DNA from: Heterorhizobium halophytocola
Lineage (GTDB): Bacteria > Pseudomonadota > Alphaproteobacteria > Rhizobiales > Rhizobiaceae
DNA: 64,000 bases
Assembly (NCBI RefSeq): GCF_017873095.1
Contig: NZ_JAGGJU010000018.1
Location: forward strand, 1 to 64,000
Direction: 5' to 3'
In this document: piece after piece, positions 1 to 7,888 of the stretch
Layout: each line of letters starts with the position of its first letter
How positions within the stretch are numbered: the first letter of the stretch is position 1
Notes under the pieces: model-generated
The model's database searches: none
Seen by the model: only the letters and a program-made list of their open reading frames with translations
Told to the model about the DNA's origin: nothing
Program-made: the position numbers and the translations under genes

Positions 1-1518
1 GCTGACACGGCCGACCTGGGCGACGGCGACAACTGGGTCATCGGCGACAGTGGCGAGATCGTCCGGACGGATGCCGTGGACGTCTCGCTAACCACGACCT
101 CACCGCAGATCGGAGGCGACGATGTCATCGATACCGGCACCGGTAACGACGTCATCATCGGCGGTGCCCGCAGCGACACCGTCCATGCCGGCGACGGTCA
201 GGACGTTCTGCTCGGCGATGCCGGTGCCTATACACGCTCCGCCAGCGCCGATGGTGGCACGGTGGCCAGCGAGCAACTGACCTTCGGCGGCAATGACCGC
301 CTCTTCGGCGGCGGCGGCAACGATCTGATCATCGGTGCTCTCGGCGACGACTATATCGATGTTGGAAACGGCGACGACGTAGCCCTTGGCGACGACGGCA
401 TCCTGACCTTCACCAATCAGACCGACCTGAAGACGCTGGAACTGACCAATCTCGAACTGGGCGGCAAGGATACGGTGACCGCGCTTGACGAGACGGGTGA
501 GAACCTTCTGATCGGTCAGGCCGGTGACGACCTGCTGATCGGCGGCCTGTCGGACGACATCATGATCGGCGACCTCGTCACCATGTCACTCTACGACTAT
601 GGCAATCCGTACAACGCGCGCTCGGCCGTCGATCGTGTCACCGGGATGACCAGCATCAGGCCGGACATTCATGGCGACGACATTATGGAAGGCAGGTCCG
701 GCAACGACACCCTGATCGGGGGCTTCGGCGCCGATACCCTGCGCGGCGGCGACGGCGCCGACATCCTGATCGGCGACACCATCATCTACTCGCGCATCTA
801 TGCCCTGACGACCGCGGCTCAGGTCAAGGGCACGATGAAGCTCGAGACCAACTTTGCCTTCACCACCGGCGGCTACGACCGGCTCTACGGCGACGACGGC
901 GCCGATATCATGATCGGATCGCTGGGCAGCGACATCTTCTACGGCGACACCGCTTCCGACGTGCTGTTCTCCGACAGCTATGCCGGACTGTTCCGCAGGA
1001 TATGGACGGATGACGGGTCGGTCAGCAAAACCGACCACTGGTATCTCATCCAGTCGAACTTCCCCGGCACCAATCCCGTGGATCTGGTCTCCACGGCCCA
1101 GCAGGGCGATGCGATCGGTGCCCCCCTGTGGCATCTTGAGGACGAAAAGCTCTCCAGCCTCGATCTGCAGTCGCCGCCGGTCGACCACCAGCCGCAATTC
1201 GATGCCGCCCCGAACCACGAGGTGCCGCTTGTCGACCGGCTGCTGTCGATCGTCAGCAGCGACAGCTTCGTTCAGACCGTGGCCCAGCTCGTGGCCATGC
1301 ATGTTGATGAAGACATTCTGCGTACCTCCATCATCAACGCGATCAAGCAGGAACTTGGATCAGGAAACATGGAAACCCTGGCTGCAGAGCAGCTGATCCT
1401 TCTCATGACCGACCTGCTTGTCGACCGGGTTCTTTGCGAAACCCCCGCCTGCGTCAGCAAGCCCGAGGGTGGCGCCGCAGCGGACCTGTTCACCGAACTG
1501 CCGATGGCAGCCCAATAA
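1..1518 (+). CDS. RTX-type calcium-binding repeat protein, C-terminal part
   Basis: The reading frame is already open at base 1, so the start of the gene lies outside the window. The visible part, about 505 residues, carries many scattered Asp/Gly-rich nonapeptide repeats of the GGxGxDxLxxG type (for example GGGGNDLIIG and GGDGADILIG), which in hemolysin-type proteins bind calcium and fold as parallel beta-rolls outside the cell. The last 150 residues have no repeats and are acidic to helical, as in type I secretion C-termini. The gene is followed at short spacing by a DUF3467 gene, a HlyD-like adaptor and an M50-type membrane protein, which suggests it is their export substrate (inference). 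Whether it is a toxin, adhesin or enzyme cannot be told without the N-terminus. Confidence 0.85.
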   Translation, partial: ADTADLGDGDNWVIGDSGEIVRTDAVDVSLTTTSPQIGGDDVIDTGTGNDVIIGGARSDTVHAGDGQDVLLGDAGAYTRSASADGGTVASEQLTFGGNDRLFGGGGNDLIIGALGDDYIDVGNGDDVALGDDGILTFTNQTDLKTLELTNLELGGKDTVTALDETGENLLIGQAGDDLLIGGLSDDIMIGDLVTMSLYDYGNPYNARSAVDRVTGMTSIRPDIHGDDIMEGRSGNDTLIGGFGADTLRGGDGADILIGDTIIYSRIYALTTAAQVKGTMKLETNFAFTTGGYDRLYGDDGADIMIGSLGSDIFYGDTASDVLFSDSYAGLFRRIWTDDGSVSKTDHWYLIQSNFPGTNPVDLVSTAQQGDAIGAPLWHLEDEKLSSLDLQSPPVDHQPQFDAAPNHEVPLVDRLLSIVSSDSFVQTVAQLVAMHVDEDILRTSIINAIKQELGSGNMETLAAEQLILLMTDLLVDRVLCETPACVSKPEGGAAADLFTELPMAAQ

Positions 1519-1540
1519 CCTCAACGGAAAAAGGCCAAAC

Positions 1541-1870
1541 ATGAGCACGAACGCAAACACAACTCCGATCTCCTCGCAGCAGGACCAGACACCGACGCAG
1601 ACGATGAATGGCGTCAAGCTCAACTGGGACGACAGCGACATGGAAAGCCTCTATGCCAATATCGGCACAGCGACCGCCAACCGCGAGGAATTCTTCCTGC
1701 TGTTCGGGACCCACCAGCATTGGCGCGGATCGGTCAAGGACACGGCCGAGGTCAATGTCAAGCTCGCCAACCGCATCGTCATGAGCCCCTATGCGGCCAA
1801 GCGCCTCGCGGTCATTCTGAGCCAGTCCATCAAGGCTTACGAAGATCAGTTCGGAAAGATCGAAGTCTGA
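1541..1870 (+). CDS. DUF3467 family protein
   Basis: Small 109-residue cytoplasmic protein with the pattern of DUF3467: a central Glu-Phe-Phe-Leu-Leu-Phe strand, then VKLANRIVMSP and a helix with AKRLAVILSQSI. The ATG was chosen because it starts the conserved sequence 22 bases after the RTX stop; a longer in-frame version would overlap the RTX gene. The N-terminus is Ser/Thr/Gln-rich and probably disordered. It lies between the RTX protein and the HlyD-like adaptor and is probably in the same transcript. The family has no firm function; a role in the export unit is only inferred from position. Confidence 0.75.
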   Translation: MSTNANTTPISSQQDQTPTQTMNGVKLNWDDSDMESLYANIGTATANREEFFLLFGTHQHWRGSVKDTAEVNVKLANRIVMSPYAAKRLAVILSQSIKAYEDQFGKIEV

Positions 1871-1877
1871 CAGCACC

Positions 1878-3491
1878 ATGCTTCGTCACTTGAGTGCACT
1901 CACCCGTCTCGCGCCGGGTGGGTCAACCCCCGATATTGTCTTCGGCACCCTGCCTCCCGGTCTCGACCTCCTGGCACTGGCCGAAGGCCTTTCCGACAAG
2001 CCGCTTCTGAAGCGCGCGGGCGAGCACCTCTTCGTGCTCGTTCCGCGGGGAAAGGCCGGCTGGATCGGCTGGCTTTTCGACACCGTGCCGCCGGTAACGG
2101 AATTGCCGGGTTTGCTGGAGATCCTCTCCGGCCTGTCTGCGGCCTTCGACAAGGGGGCGGCCGCGGCTTCCATGCCGCCGACCGCCACAGCCGCCGGGCA
2201 GGAGCGCATCGCGCGCGTGCTGGCGGACATGGCGGGCCTCGGTCCGCTGAAGAAGAAATCCCAGCTGCAGGTCCTGGCAAACAGCATCTTCAAGCAGGAG
2301 CTGGCGCGCGCGGCCGTCTTCGTTGAATGCAGGGCCCGGGGCGGCAGCTTCATCACCGCCTCCGACCGCAAGCTTGCAGCATCTGCCGACGAGTTTGTCC
2401 GTGTCAGCCAGCTGGAGCGTGCCGACGAGGACCGCATCATCCATCTGCGCGCTCAATCGATGGACGACGATCGACTGGAATCCGCACTTCTCGCCGAGTC
2501 GCTGGGAGCCGCAGGCATCGTCCTGGCGCTGCCGGCCAATGGCATACACGGCATGGCCCTCTTCCTTATCGATCCCGCGCCGAATATCGCAAATGAGATC
2601 GGGATGCTGTCCCACCTGGCGTCCATCGCCACACAATGCCGGGCCCACAAGGATGACAAGAATAACACGCTCTGGAAGGGTGCGGCCCTTGCGGCGGTCG
2701 TGGCCGCTGCAGTTGTCCTGGCCCTGCCCGCCGACCTCATCGTCACCGCCTCCGCGCTCAGCGCACCGCAACAGTCGGTGGTCGCCGCCCTGCCATTCGA
2801 CAGCTTCCTGCAGAGCATGACGGCGGATGTCGGCGACACCGTCACCGCGGATACAGATCTTGCGACACTGTCCGCTCCCGATATCGAAGCCAAGCGTTCC
2901 CAGGCGCAATTGCAGATGTCGGTGCAGCAGATCACCGCGACCGCCGCCCTGGCGAAGAATGACTACGGCAACTACAAGCTCGCCACCCAGAGGATCGAAA
3001 CCTACAAGGGCCAGGTCGATCGCTACGATCAACAGCTCGAGCAACTGCATCTGAAAAGCCCGGTTGCCGGTACGGTGATCAGGACCATCGGCCGTGACGG
3101 CCTGGGGCGCTTTGTCCCGGCTGGACAGGAGATCGCGGTGATCCAGTCGAATGACGAATTTGCGGTGACCCTGACCTTCTCCCGTGTCGATGCAACCCTG
3201 ATCAGGCCGGGGCAGCCGGGCGAGGTCTATTTCCGTGGTCTCAATGGCCGTCCCTACGCCTTCGTCGTGGAGACCCCGATCTTTGAAGAGCGGGCGTCCC
3301 GCGACAGTGATGAAACACATCTCGTGGCGCGCGCGCGGATAGTCAAGGCCGGCAAGGGAGAGCTGATCGGCGGCCTTTCGGGCTTTGGCCGTGTGGAGGC
3401 AGGCAGGGCGCCGCGCATCTACGTCCTGTCACGCCATGCCCTCGAATATCTAAGGATCAAGGCATGGATCTACCTCGGCTTACACTTCTAA
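1878..3491 (+). CDS. HlyD-like membrane fusion (periplasmic adaptor) protein
   Basis: 537 residues. The first 250 residues form a soluble N-terminal region without a recognised motif (possibly GAF-like). One membrane segment lies near residues 265-285 (alanine/valine-rich, after LWKGA). It is followed by a short lipoyl/barrel half-motif, a coiled-coil hairpin (about 330-385) and the second half-motif with the typical LKSPVAGTVI near residue 395. This is the layout of HlyD/EmrA adaptors, which span the periplasm in type I export. The large cytoplasmic N-terminal extension is unusual, since HlyD itself has only about 60 residues there. The stop lies inside the next gene (28-base overlap), so the two are translationally linked. 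Confidence 0.8.
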   Translation: MLRHLSALTRLAPGGSTPDIVFGTLPPGLDLLALAEGLSDKPLLKRAGEHLFVLVPRGKAGWIGWLFDTVPPVTELPGLLEILSGLSAAFDKGAAAASMPPTATAAGQERIARVLADMAGLGPLKKKSQLQVLANSIFKQELARAAVFVECRARGGSFITASDRKLAASADEFVRVSQLERADEDRIIHLRAQSMDDDRLESALLAESLGAAGIVLALPANGIHGMALFLIDPAPNIANEIGMLSHLASIATQCRAHKDDKNNTLWKGAALAAVVAAAVVLALPADLIVTASALSAPQQSVVAALPFDSFLQSMTADVGDTVTADTDLATLSAPDIEAKRSQAQLQMSVQQITATAALAKNDYGNYKLATQRIETYKGQVDRYDQQLEQLHLKSPVAGTVIRTIGRDGLGRFVPAGQEIAVIQSNDEFAVTLTFSRVDATLIRPGQPGEVYFRGLNGRPYAFVVETPIFEERASRDSDETHLVARARIVKAGKGELIGGLSGFGRVEAGRAPRIYVLSRHALEYLRIKAWIYLGLHF

Positions 3492-5434
3492 GGCAGGTCG
3501 AATTGCACGCGTCCTCGGAGGGCAGGCGTGCCCTGTTCCTGGCGCGGGACCGTTCGAACGGCAAGATCTTCACGATTCCCCGGGCGCTTGCAGCCGGCCT
3601 GTGCAAGGCCAAGGTGGCGATGGGCCAGCCGGGAGCACCTCCGGACCTGTCGAACGCGGGGGCCCGCGACATCTACGGCTTCCTGCACATGCTGGAGAGT
3701 GTGCGCAAAAGCGAGACGGCCGGGCACCGGAAATTCAATCCCGTCTTCATGTCCTTCTCTCTCCTGGACCTCAGCGCCTATCAGGCACGGCTAATGCCTC
3801 TGGCGCAATTGATCGTCGCGCCGGGCTTCCTGTTGTTCTTCCTCTGTCTCGCGATCTTCAGCGGCTATGTCGGCACCCAGAACGGCTGGCAGGCCCTCGA
3901 GAGCTTCAAGTCCGTCTTTTCGCTGGAGGCAATCCTCACCTTCGGCCTGTTCGCACCGCTCCTGAAGGTCATCCACGAGCTGGGCCACGTACTGGCCGCC
4001 ACCAGATACGGGGTTCAGGTGCAGAACGCCGGCGTCAATCTGATTGCCTTCTACCCGATGCCTTTCGTCGATTGCACGGATGCCGATTTCAGTGCGCGGC
4101 GGCGGCATCGCGTCATCATCAGCCTTGCGGGCATCGGCGTCGATCTCACCATCGGCATGCTTGCCTTTATCGCCTGGCATTTTACCGAGGGCAGCTATGT
4201 CCAGACCCTGCTCGGCAATGTCTACGTCTTCTGCACGCTCAACTCGATCCTGTTCAACGGCAATCCGCTGGTCAAGCTCGACGGCTATTTTGCCTTCGCC
4301 GACGCGATTGGAAACCGCAATCTCTATACAAGTGCGCAGGCGCGCTTTTCCGGTCTGCTGAAATACCTCACAAGCTTCGGCGCCATCGGAACCCTGCCCG
4401 GCAGCGGCACGAATGCCTTCCTCGCCTGCTATGCCGCCGCCACGATCGTCTACCGCATCCACATGCTGACCAATATCGCCTGGGGTCTCGCCCCGCGGTA
4501 TCTGGGCGGCGGCACTTTCCTCGTCGCCTGGGCCGCAATTGCCATGTTTCACACCCCTGTCGTCGCGCTAGCGCGAAATGCCATCCAGAAGCCCTTGCCG
4601 CAGGCCCGCAGCGTCTGGCTCAAGCGCGGCCTTGCCCTGGGCGCCGTGATCGCCTTCGCCCTGCTGGTCCCCCTCCCCTTCAACACCGTGGTGCCGGTGT
4701 CGATCGCGGCAGCCGAAAACTACTCCGTTACCGCGGCGAGCAATGGTTTCCTCGACTATGCTCGCGACAGCGGCAACGTCAGGGCCGGTGACCGCCTGTT
4801 CAGCCTGACGAGCCCGCAGCTGCAGGATGAGCATGCCGGCCTGGTGCTTGATGTTCGGGAGGCTTTGCTGGCATTCCAATCGCTGCGGGGCGACGATCAG
4901 AGCAAGGCACAGGCGGCCCTGCGTCAGATCTCCGACCTCAAGGCGCGGCTTGACATCGTCGAGACCTCGATCTCGCAGCTATCGATCCATGCAAGCCGGG
5001 ACGGCATATTCGTGCGCACGACCAAGGCCAGCAAGGGTGAACAGCTGATAGCCGGCGCACCCCTCGGCCAGCTGCTGCCCGAACAGGGACACTCGGTCTT
5101 TGCCGGCGACTTTCCGGAACAGTATGTCGCCAAATTCCAGCAGGGTCTGACCGGCGCGGATCTGCGGCTCGACACGCGCCATAATGCCATCGACCCGGCG
5201 ACGGTACATCTGCAACAGATCATGTCCTATGACCAGGCTTCCGGCACCCGCTCCTACCGCATCCAGTTCCCGCTTGCGATGGCGCCGGCGGCGATTGCAG
5301 GAGCGCCCGGCGATATCAGACTGAGCTTCGCCTCGGGCACACTCTTCGATCATGTCCGCTTCGCCTTCGACGCGCTGATTGCCAATTACCGACAGGCGCA
5401 GCTGTCCGATCAGCATAAATATCTGCAGGACTGA
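3464..5434 (+). CDS. M50/site-2-protease-like membrane protein with HlyD-like C-terminal domain
   Basis: 656 residues. A hydrophobic core (about 115-390) carries the zinc-protease signature HELGH at residues 171-175 and a downstream NGNPLVKLDGYF motif that supplies the third metal ligand in M50 proteases. After a last membrane segment (about 385-405) comes a periplasmic region with a lipoyl-like half-motif, a helical pair and an ASRDGIFV second half-motif, so the protein ends in its own adaptor-like domain. Genes of this design sit beside HlyD-type adaptors in peptide and RTX export loci. A role in processing or moving the upstream RTX protein is inferred. The ATG overlaps the end of the adaptor gene and has an upstream AAGG. 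Confidence 0.82.
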   Translation: MDLPRLTLLRQVELHASSEGRRALFLARDRSNGKIFTIPRALAAGLCKAKVAMGQPGAPPDLSNAGARDIYGFLHMLESVRKSETAGHRKFNPVFMSFSLLDLSAYQARLMPLAQLIVAPGFLLFFLCLAIFSGYVGTQNGWQALESFKSVFSLEAILTFGLFAPLLKVIHELGHVLAATRYGVQVQNAGVNLIAFYPMPFVDCTDADFSARRRHRVIISLAGIGVDLTIGMLAFIAWHFTEGSYVQTLLGNVYVFCTLNSILFNGNPLVKLDGYFAFADAIGNRNLYTSAQARFSGLLKYLTSFGAIGTLPGSGTNAFLACYAAATIVYRIHMLTNIAWGLAPRYLGGGTFLVAWAAIAMFHTPVVALARNAIQKPLPQARSVWLKRGLALGAVIAFALLVPLPFNTVVPVSIAAAENYSVTAASNGFLDYARDSGNVRAGDRLFSLTSPQLQDEHAGLVLDVREALLAFQSLRGDDQSKAQAALRQISDLKARLDIVETSISQLSIHASRDGIFVRTTKASKGEQLIAGAPLGQLLPEQGHSVFAGDFPEQYVAKFQQGLTGADLRLDTRHNAIDPATVHLQQIMSYDQASGTRSYRIQFPLAMAPAAIAGAPGDIRLSFASGTLFDHVRFAFDALIANYRQAQLSDQHKYLQD

Positions 5435-5462
5435 AGGTCGGCACGGCGCAGCCGGCCGTCCG

Positions 5463-5501
5463 GTTGACGCCGGCCCCGGCACCTTCGTGGCGAGCGTCAA
5501 C
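5463..5501. terminator. possible hairpin terminator after the M50 gene
   Basis: Inverted arms GTTGACG (5463-5469) and CGTCAAC (5495-5501), with GCC/GGC inside, lie 29 bases after the M50 stop. There is no T-run, so rho-independent termination is uncertain. The position between two converging units (export genes and autotransporter relic) fits a terminator. Confidence 0.3.
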
Positions 5502-5510
5502 GGCACGCGT

Positions 5511-5700
5511 TCAGAACCGCAAGCCAAGTGCCGCAACGATGGCGTTCCGGCTGGACCCGCCGCCGAACTGGCCGGCATAGGCCAGCCCCAGCGTTGCGTT
5601 GTTGCTGAGCGACAGATCGCCCCAGATCCGACGCCCCCTGTGTCGGTCGCGATCGGGGCGCTGACGACGGTGAAGTCGCTTCCGGCCCCAGAGCACGTCC
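5511..5700 (-). pseudogene. relic of an autotransporter beta-barrel C-terminus
   Basis: On the minus strand the last 39 codons read as the closing strands of an autotransporter barrel: LSLSNNATLGLAYAGQFG, a short turn, and a final strand ending in Phe directly before the stop, as outer-membrane barrels do. Just upstream, in another frame, the bases encode SDFTVVSAPIATD, which corresponds to the conserved FTVAGAPIARD block of the same domain. The two blocks are in frames offset by one base, with a run of five G near the junction, so a single-base indel has broken the gene. The rest of the barrel and the passenger are not present. No start site is visible. Confidence 0.6.
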
Positions 5701-5869
5701 GGTAAACACGAGCTCACCTGACCTTCTCTGGTTTGTTGTTTTTACGCCTGTCCGGACGGAAACCGCGACGACACTTTTCCTGGAAAGGCTCCAGTTCGGA
5801 CGTCATGGAGATGGGAACGGGTCTCGACCCGTCTGGCTATTCCGCAAATCTGCCATATCGCGGAAGGCA

Positions 5870-5916
5870 GTGAGCCATGCGGACACGCGGGGGGGTGAAG
5901 TATCCGCATGGCTCAC
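5870..5916. repeat. long inverted repeat in gene-poor DNA
   Basis: Arms 5870-5886 and 5900-5916 match over 17 bases with one mismatch (core GTGAGCCATGCGGA and its complement), separated by a 13-base G-rich loop. It lies in no convincing gene and has no T-run on either side. It could be a relic of a dispersed palindromic element of the kind known in rhizobia (inference) or a structured RNA. Confidence 0.55.
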
Positions 5917-5960
5917 CAGGGGTGGCACGATACGCCGGAGCGTGTTGCCAGAACTCATCC

Positions 5961-6152
5961 CTACGCGGCTTCAAACAGACAGGCGACAGGGATATCGCCT
6001 GGGTTGCACACGGTGACAACAGGCCGGCACGCAAGGGTCGGAAAGCGGGTGTGAACGGCCTCAGGCAGCCGCTTTGACGTTCCGAAGGCCTCGCCGAGAG
6101 CAAAGCGGCCGGCGCATCCGGTGCCCTCGCAACAGCTGGGGCTATCGGTCAT
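5961..6152 (-). CDS. small cysteine-containing hypothetical protein
   Basis: 63 residues beginning MTDSPSCCEGTGC, with further cysteines near positions 42, 49 and 58. The ATG shares its A with the TGA stop of the upstream small gene (TGATG junction), the usual sign of translational coupling and the main reason to accept so short a frame. I recognise no family. The CCxxxxC cluster could bind a metal, but this is speculation. No signal peptide or membrane segment is evident. Confidence 0.4.
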   Translation of the reverse strand: MTDSPSCCEGTGCAGRFALGEAFGTSKRLPEAVHTRFPTLACRPVVTVCNPGDIPVACLFEAA

Positions 6153-6403
6153 CAGCCTGTTGCGGCCGGCCCGCCAAGTTTGCGGACCACCTCGGCCTGT
6201 ATGTCGAGGCACAGGCCGTGGAACATATGCACCATTTCGCCGGGTGGCCGCCGATGACGCCTCAGATTGTCGATGGTGATCGCAGCCAGCGCATATTGTT
6301 CGAAAAGTGCCGCAATCTCGCGGCCCTCGGCGTTGCGCAATTGCGCGCGGTGGCGCGGAAGACTGAGCGCCAGGCGGGCCCGTCCACTTTCGGCTAGCGA
6401 CAT
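6152..6403 (-). CDS. small hypothetical protein
   Basis: 83 residues starting MSLAESGRARL. The ATG is preceded by an optimal AGGAGG ribosome-binding site seven bases away. The sequence is basic and helical, with a YALAAITIDNLRRHRR stretch in the middle and an amphipathic C-terminal helix (LCLDIQAEVVRKLG). No family was recognised. It is followed without a gap by a second tiny gene, forming a two-gene unit that points away from the GntR regulator region. Confidence 0.5.
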   Translation of the reverse strand: MSLAESGRARLALSLPRHRAQLRNAEGREIAALFEQYALAAITIDNLRRHRRPPGEMVHMFHGLCLDIQAEVVRKLGGPAATG

Positions 6404-6891
6404 GCGATCGCCTCCTGCCGCCCCTGCGCCGCGCAAGCCGGCATTACCGGGCCATGATCCTGGATGGGGAGGAGAAGACCCGCACCCCTTTTCGGCGTCG
6501 CTTCGGGTTCAAAGACCGGGGCAGGCCTGTTCAAGGCCACGACGGGTCGAAATTCACCCGGCACCGTCATAACGGCACCTGCATATGGCCATGCCGAACG
6601 CCACGAATCCGATACCGTTCGTCGAAATGAATCCGGACAGATAACATCGAAGACGTGGCGCTGAGAGTGAGGCTCATTCTGGCATCAGGCATTGGCTGAA
6701 ATCAATTTTAGTATGCGATCATCTCCGCACGCGGTCCTGCCGATGGCAAGAACGGCACCTCGAACCCTGCACTCTCGGCCATGTATCCGACACGGAGTGA
6801 CAAGGAAGGGCGAACGCATACGGTCTCTTATCGGTGTCCTCGCCATTTCGGACAGCGCCGGATATCGCGGCAGGGAGGCCGCTGCCCCGCC
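6404..6891. other. gene-poor intergenic region
   Basis: About 490 bases between the small gene pair and the GntR gene. I see no convincing coding frame, RNA gene or terminator here. It must hold the promoter of the small gene pair, but no clear -35/-10 pair was found. Confidence 0.5.
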
Positions 6892-7581
6892 TCAGGCAAA
6901 CAGGGAGGGCTTGTCGCGCATCAGTTCCTTGATGCTCTTGAACACCTCGCGCAGATGATGGCTCATATGATCGACGGCAACTTCGACATCGCCGGCCCCG
7001 ATTGCCTCGCATATCGCCTCGTGCTGCACGTAAAGCTGGCTGACGTGACCGGGGTGGGGAAGGCTCAGATAGCGCACGCGATCCAGTTGGCCCTTGACGT
7101 TCTGGATGACCCGCCAGCCGCGCGGCAGGTTGCAAAAGTCCGACATGGCATGATGGAAGAGCTCGTCGAGCTGCATGAAATCGGCCAGCCGCTCGTCTGC
7201 CACCGCGGCCTTCTGCTGCGCAAGATTGGCAACAAGCCGCGACTTGAATGCCGAATCCGCCGTCTGCGCCGCCTTGCGAACGACCGCGGTCTCCAGCGCC
7301 TCGCGGATGAACTGCGCCTCGATCACCTCGGGCATGCGGATCGGCGATACATAGGTGCCGCGCTGGGGAAAGATGTCGACCAGCCCCTCGTCGGCAAGCT
7401 TGATCAGGGCTTCGCGGACCGGCGTACGGCTGATGCCGAATTTCAGCGACAATTCCTTCTCGCTCAGCGCCTCGTTCGGCTTCAGCTCCAGGGTCAAGAT
7501 GGCGCGCTTGATCCAGGCATGCGCCTGAACCGCGATCGGAAGTTTCAGATCGATCGCCGACGTCCAGTCGGCCGTGTCCAT
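6892..7581 (-). CDS. GntR-family regulator, FCD (FadR) type
   Basis: 229 residues. The N-terminal winged helix (about 20-85) contains ALSEKELSLKFGISRTPVRE, the GntR recognition helix with the RTPVREAL signature. The rest is an all-helical FCD effector domain with metal-binding-type histidines (DELFHHAM, HEAICEAI, HMSHHL). The start at 7581 has an AGGA 11 bases upstream; in-frame starts at 7605 or 7656 would add a short non-conserved extension. It is divergent from a TRAP transporter followed by idonate-dehydrogenase and mannonate-dehydratase genes, so it probably represses sugar-acid catabolism, much as UxuR or ExuR do. Confidence 0.9.
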   Translation of the reverse strand: MDTADWTSAIDLKLPIAVQAHAWIKRAILTLELKPNEALSEKELSLKFGISRTPVREALIKLADEGLVDIFPQRGTYVSPIRMPEVIEAQFIREALETAVVRKAAQTADSAFKSRLVANLAQQKAAVADERLADFMQLDELFHHAMSDFCNLPRGWRVIQNVKGQLDRVRYLSLPHPGHVSQLYVQHEAICEAIGAGDVEVAVDHMSHHLREVFKSIKELMRDKPSLFA

Positions 7582-7731
7582 ATTTGCCACGTTCCTGTCC
7601 CCTTGCATCCTGCGAGCAACTCCCTTTCGGTCGAGCCGCCCGTTTCCGGCCATCACCCCATGCGCAAGCGTGATGCGCCTGCGCTCCTATCACACCCGGC
7701 ATCCCTTGCCAGAGGCTAACATCAAATCCGT

Positions 7732-7760
7732 TTGACATGCTACCATGGTAGTGAAATAGA
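7732..7760 (+). promoter_or_regulatory. TRAP operon promoter with palindromic operator
   Basis: A perfect -35 box TTGACA (7732-7737) is followed after 17 bases by AATAGA, a weak -10. Exactly between them lies the perfect 12-base palindrome CTACCATGGTAG (7740-7751). A two-fold site in the spacer of a promoter next to a divergent GntR gene is the expected place for the repressor to bind (inference). Confidence 0.55.
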
Positions 7761-7888
7761 TAGCAACCAAATGGATGTCCGGTGACGCGCAATGGCCCTT
7801 GTCGCGACGTTCATTGCGCAAACATCCCGGTCGGCCGCGAGGAGCCTGGCCACATCGGGGAAAGATAGCAAAACAGGGAGGAATACCG

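Noticed and set aside
121..970. Regularly spaced GGCGACGAC-like repeats as a possible CRISPR
   Set aside because: They are codons of RTX Asp/Gly repeats in one open frame, with degenerate spacing.
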